64,000 nt of DNA from Thauera propionica (GTDB taxonomy: Bacteria; Pseudomonadota; Gammaproteobacteria; Burkholderiales; Rhodocyclaceae), in contig NZ_NOIH01000003.1 in assembly GCF_002245655.1 (NCBI RefSeq), forward strand, positions 124,001-188,000. Reading direction: 5' to 3'. Below, piece by piece: positions 8,391 through 19,540 of the stretch. The translations under genes were made by a program, and so were the position numbers. Numbering within the stretch: position 1 is the first letter of the stretch; each line of letters begins with the position of its first letter. The notes beneath the pieces are model-generated. The model was not told the DNA's origin and did no database searches. It saw nothing but the letters and a program-made list of their open reading frames with translations.

Positions 8391-8957
8391 ATGTCCGCTT
8401 TCGTTACCCCCGAGCAGTTCGCCAACACCAACAAGGCCAACGTCGAGACCCTGCTGACCCTGGCTAACGCCGCCTTCGCCAGCGCCGAGCGCCTGGCTGC
8501 CCTGAACCTGAACACCGCCCGTTCGATCCTGGAAGACGGCGTTGCCAACACCAAGGCTCTGCTGGCCGTCAAGGACGTGCAGGAACTGGTGAACCTGCAG
8601 GCTTCGCTGGCCCAGCCGATCGTCGAGAAGGCCGTCGCCTACGCCCGCAGCGTCTACGAGATCACCTCGCAGAGCCAGGAAGAAGTGTCGAAGGTTCTGG
8701 AAGGCCAGGTCGCCGAGCTGAACAAGGGCGTCGCCACCGCGCTGGACAAGGCTGCCAAGTCCGCCCCGGCTGGTTCCGACGTTGCCGTCGCCGCTGTCAA
8801 GTCGGCCATCGCCGCCGCCAACAGCGCCTACGACAGCATGAGCAAGGCTGCCAAGCAAGTCGCCGAGATCGCCGAAGCCAACGTGGCCGCCGCGACCAAC
8901 GCCACCGTCAAGGCCGTCAGCACCACCACCAAGACCACCGCCAAGAAGGCCGCCTGA
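8391..8957 (+). CDS. phaP: Phasin family protein (PHA granule-associated)
   Basis: A 188-residue, alanine-rich, almost wholly helical protein with the phasin pattern: FVTPEQFANTNKANVETLL at the N-terminus, long amphipathic helices, and a low-complexity Thr/Lys/Ala tail (about residues 170-188). Phasins coat polyhydroxyalkanoate granules and set their number and size. A strong ribosome site GAGGAG (8379-8384), a near-consensus promoter and a strong terminator mark a highly expressed single-gene unit. The tail resembles the C-terminal repeats of PhaP/PhaF-type proteins that can contact DNA, but here it is short. Confidence 0.92.
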   Translation: MSAFVTPEQFANTNKANVETLLTLANAAFASAERLAALNLNTARSILEDGVANTKALLAVKDVQELVNLQASLAQPIVEKAVAYARSVYEITSQSQEEVSKVLEGQVAELNKGVATALDKAAKSAPAGSDVAVAAVKSAIAAANSAYDSMSKAAKQVAEIAEANVAAATNATVKAVSTTTKTTAKKAA

Positions 8958-8980
8958 GTCCTGACGGTTCAAGCTTCACG

Positions 8981-9008
8981 AAACGGCCCCGCAGTGCGGG
9001 GCCGTTTT
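8981..9008 (+). terminator. Rho-independent terminator after the phasin gene
   Basis: A perfect 12-base stem (8981-8992 with 8996-9007) around the loop AGT ends in a TTTT run. As the arms begin with AAA, it can also serve the minus-strand gene that ends at 9055. Confidence 0.9.
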
Positions 9009-9054
9009 GCGTTTACAACGCCATCAAGAAACACCGCAACGCGGAAGCGCAGCC

Positions 9055-9429
9055 TCAGTCGTACTTGATGTAACGGAACCGCGGATCATCGCCGGGCGTG
9101 CCTTCCAGCACGCCACCCTCGCGCGCGGGTTGCCACTGCACCACGTCCTCGATCTTCCGGGCCAGCGCGAAGTCGCGCTCGGTGACCCCCTTCGACGAAT
9201 GCGTCGTCAGCTTCACGATCACGAAGGCGTAGGAAACGGCCAGGTCCGGGTGATGCCAGGCGGCCTCGGCCAGATGACCGATGGTATTGACCACCATGAG
9301 CGTGCCCTTCCAGCCTTCAGTCCGGTACTTGCGCCGGATCCAGCCATTCTCGAGATACCAGTGGGGCAGTTCCGCCGCCAGTCGGCTGCGGATATCGTCA
9401 TCGGAAATCACCGGCAGCCTGTCGCTCAT
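9055..9429 (-). CDS. phhB: Pterin-4a-carbinolamine dehydratase
   Basis: A 124-residue protein with the family core: WxLENGWIRRKYRTEGWKG, the paired histidines in AAWHHPDL, and TTHSSKGVTERDFALARKIE. The enzyme dehydrates 4a-hydroxytetrahydrobiopterin, normally to recycle the cofactor of phenylalanine hydroxylase, and moonlights in some bacteria. No hydroxylase gene is next to it here. A good ribosome site GAGGAGA precedes the ATG. It is the last gene of the long minus-strand run and its end faces the phasin terminator. Confidence 0.88.
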   Translation of the reverse strand: MSDRLPVISDDDIRSRLAAELPHWYLENGWIRRKYRTEGWKGTLMVVNTIGHLAEAAWHHPDLAVSYAFVIVKLTTHSSKGVTERDFALARKIEDVVQWQPAREGGVLEGTPGDDPRFRYIKYD

Positions 9430-9507
9430 CTCGGTCTCCTCTCGGATCGGGCTTTCACTTTAGTCATGCGACCGGCCGAATGCCACGTTCCCCGCTCGCC
9501 AGCGAGG

Positions 9508-10281
9508 TCACTCGGGTGACGGGGGTTTCTCCGCAGCGGCCTGGCCGGCGGTGTCAGCCGCACCCGCATAGTGATGCGGGAACAGCCGCCGCATCTCGTT
9601 CTCGATCCACGCCTCGGCACGCTGGTTGATGTCGTCGGCCCTGACGCCCTTGACCTCGATCACCGGCCCGATGCTAACGACGATCTCCCCCGGGTGCTTG
9701 ATGAAGGCGTTGCGCCGCCAGAACTCGCCCGCGTTGTGTGCCACCGGCACCACCGGCACGCCCGCACGCTTGGCCAGAATCGCCCCGCCCGGCTTGTAGC
9801 GCCGCACCGTCCCCGGCGCAACGCGCGTGCCTTCCGGGAACACAACGACCCACAGGCCTTCCTTGAGTCGCTCGCGCCCCTGCTCCACCACCTGCGCCAT
9901 CGCATCCTTGCCCGCCGCGCGGTCGATCGCGATGCCCGGGATCATGCCGAGCGCCCAACCGAAGAAAGGAACGCGCAGCAGTTCGCGCTTGAGCACGTAG
10001 CACAGCGGTGGAAAGATCTGCTGCAACGCGATGGTTTCCCACGCCGACTGATGCTTCGACAACACCACCGCTGGGCCGGCCGGAATGTTCTCGGCACCGA
10101 TGATGCGGTAGCGAATTCCCAGCACATGCTTGATCACCCACATCATGATTGGCACCCACGACGTGATCAGGCGATGGCGCGTCATCGGAGGGAGCCAGAA
10201 GATCAATGTCGCGAAGATCGCGTACGGCACCGTGATCAGGGTGAGCAGGAGAGCGAAGACGACGGAGCGGATCAGATGCAC
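9508..10281 (-). CDS. plsC: 1-acyl-sn-glycerol-3-phosphate acyltransferase
   Basis: A 257-residue membrane acyltransferase that makes phosphatidic acid from lysophosphatidic acid. An N-terminal hydrophobic region (about residues 5-55) precedes the acyltransferase boxes: KHQSAWE in place of the usual HX4D, PFFGWALGMIPGIAIDR, and FPEGTR. The substitution of Glu for the Asp in HX4D is shared by a known subgroup that has HQSxxE. It follows gmhB by 51 bases in the same run. The C-terminal tail is alanine/proline-rich and probably disordered. Confidence 0.88.
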   Translation of the reverse strand: MHLIRSVVFALLLTLITVPYAIFATLIFWLPPMTRHRLITSWVPIMMWVIKHVLGIRYRIIGAENIPAGPAVVLSKHQSAWETIALQQIFPPLCYVLKRELLRVPFFGWALGMIPGIAIDRAAGKDAMAQVVEQGRERLKEGLWVVVFPEGTRVAPGTVRRYKPGGAILAKRAGVPVVPVAHNAGEFWRRNAFIKHPGEIVVSIGPVIEVKGVRADDINQRAEAWIENEMRRLFPHHYAGAADTAGQAAAEKPPSPE

Positions 10282-10332
10282 GATGAGGTTCGCAATGAGA
10301 CGGGGAAGGCGCCGCGCGGGATGGCGCCGGAA

Positions 10333-10872
10333 TCAGGCGGTCAGGGCTGCAGCGACTGCGTCGAGATCTGGAAAGATCCGCGTGCCCGGCGGCAACTCGG
10401 GATCCTCACGGGTCTTCATGCCCTTTCCCGTCAGCACCAGGTAGGGCTCACAGCCCATGCTCACGCCCGCCTGCAGGTCGCGCAGGCTGTCGCCGACGCA
10501 GGGCACGCCGGTGAGGTCGACATTGAAGCGCTCCGCGATCTGCTGGAAAAGCCCTGGCTTGGGCTTGCGGCAGTCGCAGGTCGAGTCGGCGGCGTGCGGA
10601 CAGAAGAAGATCGCATCGAGTCGCCCCCCCACCTGCGCGAGGCTGCGCACCATCTTGTCGTTGATCGCATTCAGCGTGTCCATGCCGAACAGGCCGCGCC
10701 CCACCCCCGACTGGTTGGACGCGACGACCACTCGCCAGCCCCACTGGTTGAGGCGCGCGATGGCCTCGAGCGACCCGGGAATGGGCTTCCATTCGTCGGG
10801 CGACTTGATGAACTGTTCCGAGTCGGCGTTGATCACGCCGTCGCGGTCGAGAATGATGAGCTTCATCGGCAT
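10333..10872 (-). CDS. gmhB: D-glycero-beta-D-manno-heptose 1,7-bisphosphate 7-phosphatase
   Basis: A 179-residue HAD-family phosphatase of the LPS heptose pathway. The DxD nucleophile motif LDRDGVIN is near residues 8-15, SNQSGVGRG follows, then the zinc-binding CPHAADSTCDCRKPKPG loop typical of GmhB, and the VGDSLRDLQAG acidic motif. The first ATG (10872) is kept because a GGAG sequence lies about 9 bases upstream; a second ATG two codons later is possible. It sits between glyS and plsC, a common order in this lineage. Confidence 0.92.
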   Translation of the reverse strand: MPMKLIILDRDGVINADSEQFIKSPDEWKPIPGSLEAIARLNQWGWRVVVASNQSGVGRGLFGMDTLNAINDKMVRSLAQVGGRLDAIFFCPHAADSTCDCRKPKPGLFQQIAERFNVDLTGVPCVGDSLRDLQAGVSMGCEPYLVLTGKGMKTREDPELPPGTRIFPDLDAVAAALTA

Positions 10873-10927
10873 GTCGTTGCTCCGGCATAGCGGAACACAC
10901 CCCGCCCTGCAGCGGGACGCGTCCGGG

Positions 10928-13014
10928 TCAGGCCGACAGACGGGAGATGTCCGCCACCTGGTTCATCAGGCCGGCAAGCTGGGCCAGCAGCGCGATGCGG
11001 TTGGCGCGGGTCAGCGGCTCCTCGGCCATCACCATGACATCCTCGAAGAAGTGGTCAACCGCTGCGCGCAGGCCGGCCAGGGCACGCAGCGCGTCGGTGT
11101 AGTCTTCGTTGGCGACATGCGAGCGCACCAGCGGCGCGACCTCGACCACCTGGCGGAACAGCACCTTCTCGGCCTCCTCCTGCAGCAGCGCGAAGTCGGG
11201 CTCACCCGGCGTGCCCTCGGCCTTCTTCAGGATGTTGACGATGCGCTTGTTGGCGGCAGCCAGCGCCTCGGCCTCGGGCAGGGCGCGGAAGGCTTCCACC
11301 GCGGCGAGCTTGGCCGGTACCAGATCGATGCGCGCGGGCTTCAATGCCAGCACGGCGTCGATCACAGCGCCATCGCGCCCTGTCTCCCGCAGCAGGTTCT
11401 TCAGGCGCTCGAGCATGAAGTCCTGCAACTGCGCGGCGAAGCCTTCGGCGGTGAGCAGGCCGGGCTTGAAGCCGGCGGCGGCCGTATCGATGAGCTTCGG
11501 CAGCTCAAGCGGCAGCGGCGCCTCGATCAGGATGCGCAACACGCCGAGCGCGGCGCGGCGCAGCGCGAACGGGTCCTTGTCGCCCGTCGGCACCATGCCG
11601 ATGCCGAAGAATCCGACCAGGGCGTCGAGCTTGTCGGCCAGCGCCACCGCGGCGGCGACGTTGCCGGCCGGCAAGGCATCACCCGCGAAACGCGGCTGGT
11701 AATGGGCCTGGATGGCATCGGCCACAACCTCGCCTTCGCCGTCGGCGAGCGCGTAGTAACGGCCCATGATGCCCTGCAGCTCGGGGAATTCGCCCACCAT
11801 GTCAGTGACGAGGTCGGCTTTCGCCAGGCGCGCGGCGCGCTTGGCCGCGGCGACGTCGCCATGCAGCTGGGCGGCGATCGCACCCGCCAGCGCTTCAAGC
11901 CGATCGACGCGCTCGAGCTGGCTGCCGAGCTTGTTGTGATAGATCACCGGCGCCAGGCGCGGCAAGCGCGCCTCGAGCTTCTGTTTCTTGTCCTGCTCGA
12001 AGAAGAAGCGCGCGTCCGACAGGCGCGGGCGCACCACACGGGCGTTGCCGGCGACGATGTTGCTCGGGTCAGCCACCTGCATGTTCGAGACGATCAGGAA
12101 GCGGTTGAGCAGCTTGCCGGCGCCGTCGAAGAGCGGGAAATACTTCTGGTTGGCGCGCATGGTCAGGATCAGGCACTCCTGCGGCACGGCGAGGAATTCG
12201 GCCTCGAACTCGCCGACATACACCGTCGGGTGCTCGACCAGCGCGGCGACCTCGTCCAGCAGGTCGGCATATTCGTTGAGCAGCGCGCCCTGCTTCGCAG
12301 CCTCGGCGAGAAGCTGGCGCTCGATGTTGGCGCGGCGCTCGGCGAAGTTGGGAATGACCTTGCCCTCGGCGAGCAGTGTGGGCTCGTAGGCATCCGCAGT
12401 CGCGATGTCGATGTCGCCGCGACTCATGAAGCGGTGGCCACGCGTGGTGCGCCCCGAGTCGAGGTCGAGCACGCGGCCCGGCACCACGTCAGCACCGTGC
12501 AGGAAGGTGAGCTTGTGCACCGGACGCACGAAAGTGGCATCGCCGTCGCCCCAGCGCATGACCTTGGGGATGGGCAGTGCCTTGATCGCGTCCTGTACGA
12601 TGCCCGCCAGGACGTCGGCGAGCTTCGCACCCGGCACCATGGCGGTGTGGAACAGGGCCTCGGCCTTACCGTCCATGCGGCGCTCGAAGCTGGCGACAGC
12701 CTCGACCGCGATGCCCTTCGCCTCCAGCTTCTTCAGCAGCGCCGGCGTCGGCTTGCCCTCGGCGTCGAGCGCCACGGACACCGGCATCAGCTTCTCGGTG
12801 ACCTCCTTGGCGGCGGCCTCCGAGGCCACCTGCGCCACCGTCACTGCCAGCCGGCGCGGGCTGGCGAAGGTGCGGAAGGCGGCGTCGGCAGGCGCCAGGC
12901 CCTTGGCCTTGAGGCCGTCGGCGATCCTGGTGGCGAAAGTCTCGCCCAGGCGCGGCAGGGCCTTGGGCGGCAGCTCTTCGGTGAGCAGTTCAACGAGCAG
13001 GGTCGCGCTGGTCA

Positions 13015-13015
<1 letters not shown>
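10928..13015 (-). CDS. glyS: Glycyl-tRNA synthetase beta subunit
   Basis: A 695-residue protein beginning [20 protein letters not shown], the standard GlyS N-terminus; it carries the HD-like and anticodon-binding parts of the alpha2-beta2 enzyme that charges tRNA-Gly. The GTG at 13018 and ATG at 13015 are adjacent; the ATG forms a 1-base overlap with the glyQ stop (TGATG) and is preferred. It is translated directly after glyQ, as is usual. The antisense strand holds a very long open frame, which is a codon-bias shadow. Confidence 0.96.
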
Positions 13016-13941
<926 letters not shown>

Positions 13942-13989
13942 GGTCTCGGGCGGCCCATTGGCCGCGCTGCGCACGCAAAGACGGGGATT

Positions 13990-15501
13990 TTACCGGTATC
14001 CGGCACGACGCGCGCGCCGCAGGCCGATCAGCCCCAGCACGAACACGGCAGCGGCCAGCGCAAGGCGGTCTCCCCAGCGCACATAGAGCGTGAGCCCGGA
14101 ATAGCCCTGCACGCTCGCGCGCAGCACGCCGCGTTCGAACTCGGGCAGCACCGCGCTGACGCTGCCATCGGGCTGCACGACCGCGGTCATGCCTGTATTG
14201 GTCGAACGCAGCATGGGCCGGCCGGTCTCGATTGCGCGCACGCGGGCAATCTGCAGGTGCTGGGGCTGGGCGAAGGAGTCGCCATACCAGGCAAGGTTGG
14301 AGATGTTCAGCAGCAGCGTGGCCTGCGGCAGGGCACGGATGATCTCGGCGCCGAACAAGTCCTCGTAGCAGATGTTGAGCGCGACCTGCTGGCCATCGAG
14401 CACCATCGGCGCCTGGTCGGGCGCACCCCGCGTCTGGTCGGACATCGGTATGCTGGCAAGTTGGTAGAACCAGCCGAACAGCGGCGGCGAGTATTCGCCG
14501 AAGGGCACGAGGTGCTGCTTCGCGTAGTGCTGCACCGGCGCCGTGCCCAGACTGATCGCCGCGTTGTAGATATGACCTGCGTCGTCGCGCCGGAACGCGC
14601 CCAGCACCAGGTCGCCGCCCGCCTCCTGCGCCAGGCGCGCAAGCGCTTCCAGATAGCCTTCGGGCAGTCGGTCGAGCAGCGTCGGCAGCGTGGTCTCCGG
14701 CAGCACCAGGATGGCCGGCGGATTCGGGCGCAGGAAGGCGTCGCGAACGAGGTCGAAATTGACCTGGAGCACGTCGGCAAAGCGTTCCGGATCCCACTTC
14801 AGGCTCTGTTCGAAGTTCGTCTGCGCCAGTGCGATGCGCACGGGCTCGCCGACCGGCGTGGTCCAGGCGCGCATCGACAGCAGGGCTCCGCCGCCGAGCA
14901 CGGCGACGCAGATCAGCCCCGGGCGCCACAAAGTGCCTGCACGTCGCCACTCGGCCAGCCCCAGCCACGCGGCGACGAAGGCCAGCAGGCCGCCGACGCC
15001 ATACACGCCGATCACCGGCAGGTAGCCCGCCAGCGGGCTTGGCGCCGTCTGCGAGTAACCGACCGCAAGCCATGGAAAACCGGTGAACACCACGCCGCGC
15101 AGCCATTCGCCGAGCAGCCACAACGCGCCGAACAGCGCGGCCCCTGCGAGCGGCGCACTGCCCCGAGCGAGACTTCGCAAACGCACGAACAGCGCCCCGA
15201 CCAGGGCCGGGTAGAGCGCCAGGTAAGCACAGAACAGCGCGATCGCCAGACCGGCCAATGGCGCGGGCATGCCGCCGTAGCGGTTGAGCGCGACATAGAG
15301 CCAGGACACGCCGGCGATGAAGGCACCCCAGCCCCACGCGAACCCGAGCCAGAAGCCATCTCGCGTGCGCCCCACGTCGCGCAGCAAGCGGGCCAGTACG
15401 GCCAGGCACAGGAACATGAGCGGAAACCAGCCGACGGGCTCGAACGCCAGAACGCCCGCGCCCCCCGCGAGCAGCGCCAGCCCCACGCGCCGGCGCATCA
15501 C
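13990..15501 (-). CDS. lnt: Apolipoprotein N-acyltransferase
   Basis: A 503-residue inner-membrane enzyme that adds the third acyl chain to lipoproteins. Several N-terminal membrane helices (about residues 8-205) come before a periplasmic nitrilase domain with the Glu-Lys-Cys triad visible in LVLPETTLPTLLD, KQHLVPFGEYSP and LNICYEDLFG. A last membrane helix lies near the C-terminus. The start overlaps the corC stop by 4 bases (ATGA), the conserved ybeZ-ybeY-corC-lnt arrangement. Confidence 0.95.
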   Translation of the reverse strand: MMRRRVGLALLAGGAGVLAFEPVGWFPLMFLCLAVLARLLRDVGRTRDGFWLGFAWGWGAFIAGVSWLYVALNRYGGMPAPLAGLAIALFCAYLALYPALVGALFVRLRSLARGSAPLAGAALFGALWLLGEWLRGVVFTGFPWLAVGYSQTAPSPLAGYLPVIGVYGVGGLLAFVAAWLGLAEWRRAGTLWRPGLICVAVLGGGALLSMRAWTTPVGEPVRIALAQTNFEQSLKWDPERFADVLQVNFDLVRDAFLRPNPPAILVLPETTLPTLLDRLPEGYLEALARLAQEAGGDLVLGAFRRDDAGHIYNAAISLGTAPVQHYAKQHLVPFGEYSPPLFGWFYQLASIPMSDQTRGAPDQAPMVLDGQQVALNICYEDLFGAEIIRALPQATLLLNISNLAWYGDSFAQPQHLQIARVRAIETGRPMLRSTNTGMTAVVQPDGSVSAVLPEFERGVLRASVQGYSGLTLYVRWGDRLALAAAVFVLGLIGLRRARRAGYR

Positions 15502-16337
15502 TCGGCAGCCGCTTCGGGTTGGGGCAGCCGCTCGACCAGCAGCGAATGCAGGCGCCGGCTATCGGCGCGCAGAACCTGGAATTTCACCCCGTCGAGCTCG
15601 ATCGTCTCGCCGCGATACGGCAGGCGACCGAACTGCCGGATCAGCAGACCACCGACGGTGTCGTACTCGTCGTCGCAGAACTGCGTGGCGAAGGCCTTGT
15701 TGAAAGCCTCGATCTCGGTCGTCGCCTTGACGCGGTAGCGGCCGTTGTAGGCGAGGCGAATATTGTCGCCGAGTTCGTCGAGGTCGTACTCGTCCTCGAT
15801 GTCGCCAACGATCTGCTCGAGCACGTCCTCGATCGTCACCAGGCCGGCGACGCCGCCGTACTCATCGACGACGATCGCCATGTGGTTATGGCTGACGCGG
15901 AACTCGCGCAGCAGCACGTTGAGGCGCTTGGATTCGGGGATGAAGACCGCGGGACGCAGCATGCCGCGCAGGTCGAACTCGCGTCCGGCAAAGTAGCGCA
16001 GCAGATCCTTGGCCAGCAGGATGCCGACGACGTCGTCCTTGCCCTCGCCAATTGCCGGGAAACGCGAATGGCCCTTGTCGACGACGAAGCCGGCGATCTC
16101 CTCGACGGGCGCTTCAAGGCTGACGCAGTCCATCTGCGCACGCGGCACCATGACGTCATGCACCTGCATGTCGGAGACCTGCAGCGCGCCTTCGATGATC
16201 GACAACGCGTCGGCATCCAGCAGATCACGCTCGAAGGCCGCATGCAGCAGCGCGAGCAGGTCTTCACGGTCTTCCGGCTCACGCGACAGCAGGGCCGAGA
16301 TACGATCGATCAGCGACGGTTTTGAAGGACTGTCCAT
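15498..16337 (-). CDS. corC: CorC/HlyC-family CBS-domain transporter-associated protein
   Basis: A 279-residue soluble protein with two CBS domains (about residues 65-185, including VMVPRAQMD and HNHMAIVVDEYGG) and a C-terminal CorC_HlyC domain with EYDTVGGLLIRQFGRLPYRGE. E. coli YbeX/CorC has been linked to magnesium/cobalt efflux and ribosome-related phenotypes. Its place between ybeY and lnt is the same as in E. coli. Length is typical for the soluble (non-membrane) subfamily. Confidence 0.92.
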   Translation of the reverse strand: MDSPSKPSLIDRISALLSREPEDREDLLALLHAAFERDLLDADALSIIEGALQVSDMQVHDVMVPRAQMDCVSLEAPVEEIAGFVVDKGHSRFPAIGEGKDDVVGILLAKDLLRYFAGREFDLRGMLRPAVFIPESKRLNVLLREFRVSHNHMAIVVDEYGGVAGLVTIEDVLEQIVGDIEDEYDLDELGDNIRLAYNGRYRVKATTEIEAFNKAFATQFCDDEYDTVGGLLIRQFGRLPYRGETIELDGVKFQVLRADSRRLHSLLVERLPQPEAAAE

Positions 16338-16396
16338 GTCGGGGGAAGGAAATGCCGCCTGCGGCGCGCGCCATCCCGACGCCGCGCCGCGCGTGC

Positions 16397-17167
16397 TCAG
16401 GCGTACGGGTCAGCGTAGCCCAGGCCGCGGAGGATTTCCGTTTCGAGTTTTTCCATTTCCTGGGCATCGATCTCGTTCTCGTGGTCGTAGCCCTGAAGGT
16501 GCAACATACCATGCACCACGAGGTGGGCGAAGTGGGCTTCCAGTGTCTTGCCCTGCTCTGCCGCCTCGCGCAGGACGACTGGCACGCACAGCACGAGGTC
16601 GCCCGCCAGCGGCCTGTCTGCGGCGCCGGGCAGGTCCTCGCCCTCGCCGTAGGCGAAGGTCAGTACGTTGGTGGCGTAGTCCTTGCCACGGAACTCGCGG
16701 TTGAGCTCGCGCCCCTCGGCCTCGCCGACCAGGCGCACCGCCACCTCGGCATCCCGCTGTAGCGCAGCCTGGGCCCAGCGGCGGATCTGGTGCTTCTTGG
16801 GCGCACTGGCCTTGTCCACGCTGTCGACCGCCTTCTGCACCGCCAGCGTCAGCAGCGGCGGATTCTCGCCTTGCGGCAGGTCGATCGGCTCGACCGGCAG
16901 CAGGTCGTGATGCACGTCGACACGCAGCGTCATCAGGTTGCAGGCGCCGGGCTGCAGCGACAGCATCGGCACGGCCTCCTCGCTGTCGGTCTCGGCCTCG
17001 ATCTCGAGGTCGCCCCAGGCGCGCTCGGGGAAGGCGAGCAGCAGCTTGCGGCCGTCGCCCAGGTCGATCTCAAGGCGTTCGGCCTTGATGCGGGTCGCCT
17101 TGCCATCGGCATCGACGGCGACGATCTTCGGGCTGTTTACCGCGGGATTATTCGCCGCTTTCGGCAT
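16397..17167 (-). CDS. ybeY: Endoribonuclease YbeY with an N-terminal extension
   Basis: The C-terminal 150 residues are YbeY, a metal-dependent RNase used in 16S rRNA 3' processing and rRNA quality control: the zinc motif [11 protein letters not shown] (His219, His223, His229) is intact, as are [19 protein letters not shown]. The protein is 256 residues, while typical YbeY has about 155. Residues 1-102 form an extra acidic segment with beta-strand-like pattern and no motif I recognise. The ATG at 17167 lies 20 bases inside the end of phoH, so the two are translationally linked. The extension is part of the same open frame, with no internal ribosome site obvious. Confidence 0.9.
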   Translation of the reverse strand: MPKAANNPAVNSPKIVAVDADGKATRIKAERLEIDLGDGRKLLLAFPERAWGDLEIEAETDSEEAVPMLSLQPGACNLMTLRVDVHHDLLPVEPIDLPQGENPPLLTLAVQKAVDSVDKASAPKKHQIRRWAQAALQRDAEVAVRLVGEAEGRELNREFRGKDYATNVLTFAYGEGEDLPGAADRPLAGDLVLCVPVVLREAAEQGKTLEAHFAHLVVHGMLHLQGYDHENEIDAQEMEKLETEILRGLGYADPYA

Positions 17168-18164
17168 TCTGGTCTCCCTCGTCCTGCTGTTTCTGTGCAC
17201 GTACTGCAGCCTTGGCGCGCTCCACGCGCGCAGCCTCGTTGTCATAAGCTTCCACGATGCGTGCGACAAGCGGATGACGGACCACGTCCTCCTTGCGGAA
17301 CTCGGTGAACGCGATACCGCGCACCTCGCCCAGCACCTCGCGCGCCTCCTTCAGGCCGCTGCGCTGGCCGCGCGCCAGGTCGACCTGGGTCAGGTCGCCG
17401 GTGACCACGGCCTTGGCACCGAAGCCGATACGTGTCAGGAACATCTTCATCTGCTCGGGGGTGGTGTTCTGCGCCTCGTCGAGGATGATGAAGGCATTGT
17501 TGAGCGTACGCCCGCGCATGAAGGCGAGCGGCGCGATCTCGATCAGGCTGCGCTCGAACAGCTTGCCCACGCGGTCGAAGCCCATCAGGTCGTAGAGCGC
17601 GTCATACAGCGGCCGCAGATAGGGATCGACCTTCTGCGCCAGATCGCCGGGCAGGAAACCCAGGCGCTCGCCGGCCTCGACCGCAGGTCGGGTCAGGATG
17701 ATGCGCTCGACCAGGTCGCGCTCGAAGGCGTCGACCGCGCTCGCCACCGCCAGATAGGTCTTGCCGGTGCCCGCCGGACCGATACCGAAGGTGATGTCGT
17801 GGTCCTGAATGTGCTTCAGGTACTCCACCTGGCGCGGCGTGCGCCCGTGAAGTTCGGTGCGGCGCGTCATCAGCACCGGCGCGGGCGCCACGGCCTCGCC
17901 CTTGTTCGCGATCTCGATCAGGCCGAGTTGCACGTCGTCGAGCGACAGGTCGTTCTCCGCGCGCGCGTAGAAGTGCTTCAGCGCCATCTCGCCACGCAGC
18001 ACCTGGGCCGGATGGCCATGCAGCGTGAACTGCTCGCCACGGCGGGTGACAGTGATGTCGAAGGCGTTCTCGATCTGGCGCAGATTCTCGTCCAGCACGC
18101 CGCACAGGCGGGCGAGCCGGGCGTTGTCGACCGGCTCGAAGAAAACTTCCAGGGTTTTCGCCAT
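17148..18164 (-). CDS. phoH: PhoH-like ATPase (YbeZ)
   Basis: A 338-residue P-loop ATPase with an N-terminal KH-like part (about residues 1-100), Walker [12 protein letters not shown] and Walker [10 protein letters not shown]. YbeZ proteins work with YbeY in RNA processing; the two genes overlap by 20 bases here. The ATG at 18164 overlaps the miaB stop (ATGA). The C-terminal tail is rich in Ala, Lys, Gln and Glu and is likely flexible. Confidence 0.94.
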   Translation of the reverse strand: MAKTLEVFFEPVDNARLARLCGVLDENLRQIENAFDITVTRRGEQFTLHGHPAQVLRGEMALKHFYARAENDLSLDDVQLGLIEIANKGEAVAPAPVLMTRRTELHGRTPRQVEYLKHIQDHDITFGIGPAGTGKTYLAVASAVDAFERDLVERIILTRPAVEAGERLGFLPGDLAQKVDPYLRPLYDALYDLMGFDRVGKLFERSLIEIAPLAFMRGRTLNNAFIILDEAQNTTPEQMKMFLTRIGFGAKAVVTGDLTQVDLARGQRSGLKEAREVLGEVRGIAFTEFRKEDVVRHPLVARIVEAYDNEAARVERAKAAVRAQKQQDEGDQNAESGE

Positions 18165-19516
18165 CAGGATTCCCGGACGAGGATTTCGCCACGCAGGCTG
18201 TGGGGCAGCGCGGCGGTGATGCGGACATCGACGAACTGGCCGATCAGGCGGTCGCGATGGGGCGAATCGGAGGGGAAGTTCACCACACGGTTGTTGTCGG
18301 TGCGCCCCATCATCTCGGCCTCGGCATTCTTCTTCGCCGCCCCCTCGACCAGGATGCGCTGCACGCTGCCGACCATGGCCTCGCTGTTGGCCTGGTACTG
18401 TTCGTCGATGCGCTTCTGCAGCCTCGCCAGCCAGGCGAGCTTGGTCTCCTGCGGCACGGGGTCTTCGAGGTCGGCCGCCGGCGTGCCGGGGCGCGCGCTG
18501 TATACGAAGCTGAAGGAGCCATCGAAGCCGACGTCCTCGATGAGCTTCATGGTCTTCTCGAAGTCGTCCTCGGTCTCGCCGGGGAAGCCGACGATGAAAT
18601 CCGAGGTCAGCGACAGATCCGGTCGCGCCGCCCGCAGCTTGCGCACGACGGACTTGAACTCCAGCACCGAGTAGCCGCGCTTCATCGCCGCGAGCACGCG
18701 GTCCGAGCCCGACTGCACCGGCAGGTGCAACTGCGACACCAGCTTGGGGATGTTCGCGTAGCAGTCGATCAGGCGTTGCGTCATCTCGCGCGGGTGCGAG
18801 GTGGTGTAGCGGATGCGTTCGATGCCGGGGATCTCGGCCACGCACTCGAGCAGGAACGCAAAGTCGCCCTGCTCGCCATCCTCACGCGTGAGTTCGCCAC
18901 GCCAGGCGTTCACGTTCTGCCCGAGCAGGGTCACTTCCTTCACACCCTGCGCCGCCAGGCCGGCCACCTCGGCAAGCACGTCCTCGAGCGGGCGCGACAC
19001 CTCGTCACCGCGGGTATAGGGAACGACGCAGAAGGTGCAGTACTTCGAGCAGCCTTCCATGATCGACACGAAGGCGCTGGCACCTTCGACACGCGCCGGC
19101 GGCATCGCGTCGAACTTCTCGATCTCGGGGAAGGAGATGTCGACCTGCGAGCGCCCGGTCTGCTTGCGCGCCTCGATCAGCTTCGGCAGGCGATGCAGGG
19201 TCTGCGGACCGAAGACCACGTCCACATAGGGCGCGCGCTTGACGATCGCTTCGCCTTCCTGGCTCGCCACACAGCCGCCGACGCCGATGATCAGCCCGGG
19301 CTTCTGCAGCTTGAGCAGGCGCGCCCGACCGAGGTCGTGGAACACCCGCTCCTGCGCCTTCTCGCGCACCGAACAGGTGTTGAAGAGGATCACGTCTGCC
19401 TCTTCCGGGTTGTCGGTCTTGACCAGCTCTTCGTGGGCACCGAGCACGTCCGCCATCTTGTCGGAGTCGTACTCGTTCATCTGGCACCCGAAGGTGCGGA
19501 TGTAGAGTTTCTTCAT
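18164..19516 (-). CDS. miaB: tRNA-2-methylthio-N6-dimethylallyladenosine synthase MiaB
   Basis: A 450-residue radical-SAM methylthiotransferase that modifies A37 of tRNAs reading UNN codons. The N-terminal UPF0004 domain has the cluster cysteines ([29 protein letters not shown]), the radical SAM motif CSKYCTFC binds the second iron-sulfur cluster, and a TRAM domain ends the protein. It is the first gene of the miaB-phoH-ybeY-corC-lnt run, the conserved order. Confidence 0.96.
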   Translation of the reverse strand: MKKLYIRTFGCQMNEYDSDKMADVLGAHEELVKTDNPEEADVILFNTCSVREKAQERVFHDLGRARLLKLQKPGLIIGVGGCVASQEGEAIVKRAPYVDVVFGPQTLHRLPKLIEARKQTGRSQVDISFPEIEKFDAMPPARVEGASAFVSIMEGCSKYCTFCVVPYTRGDEVSRPLEDVLAEVAGLAAQGVKEVTLLGQNVNAWRGELTREDGEQGDFAFLLECVAEIPGIERIRYTTSHPREMTQRLIDCYANIPKLVSQLHLPVQSGSDRVLAAMKRGYSVLEFKSVVRKLRAARPDLSLTSDFIVGFPGETEDDFEKTMKLIEDVGFDGSFSFVYSARPGTPAADLEDPVPQETKLAWLARLQKRIDEQYQANSEAMVGSVQRILVEGAAKKNAEAEMMGRTDNNRVVNFPSDSPHRDRLIGQFVDVRITAALPHSLRGEILVRES

Positions 19517-19540
19517 CTGGGGAAAGGAATCGCTGCGGGA

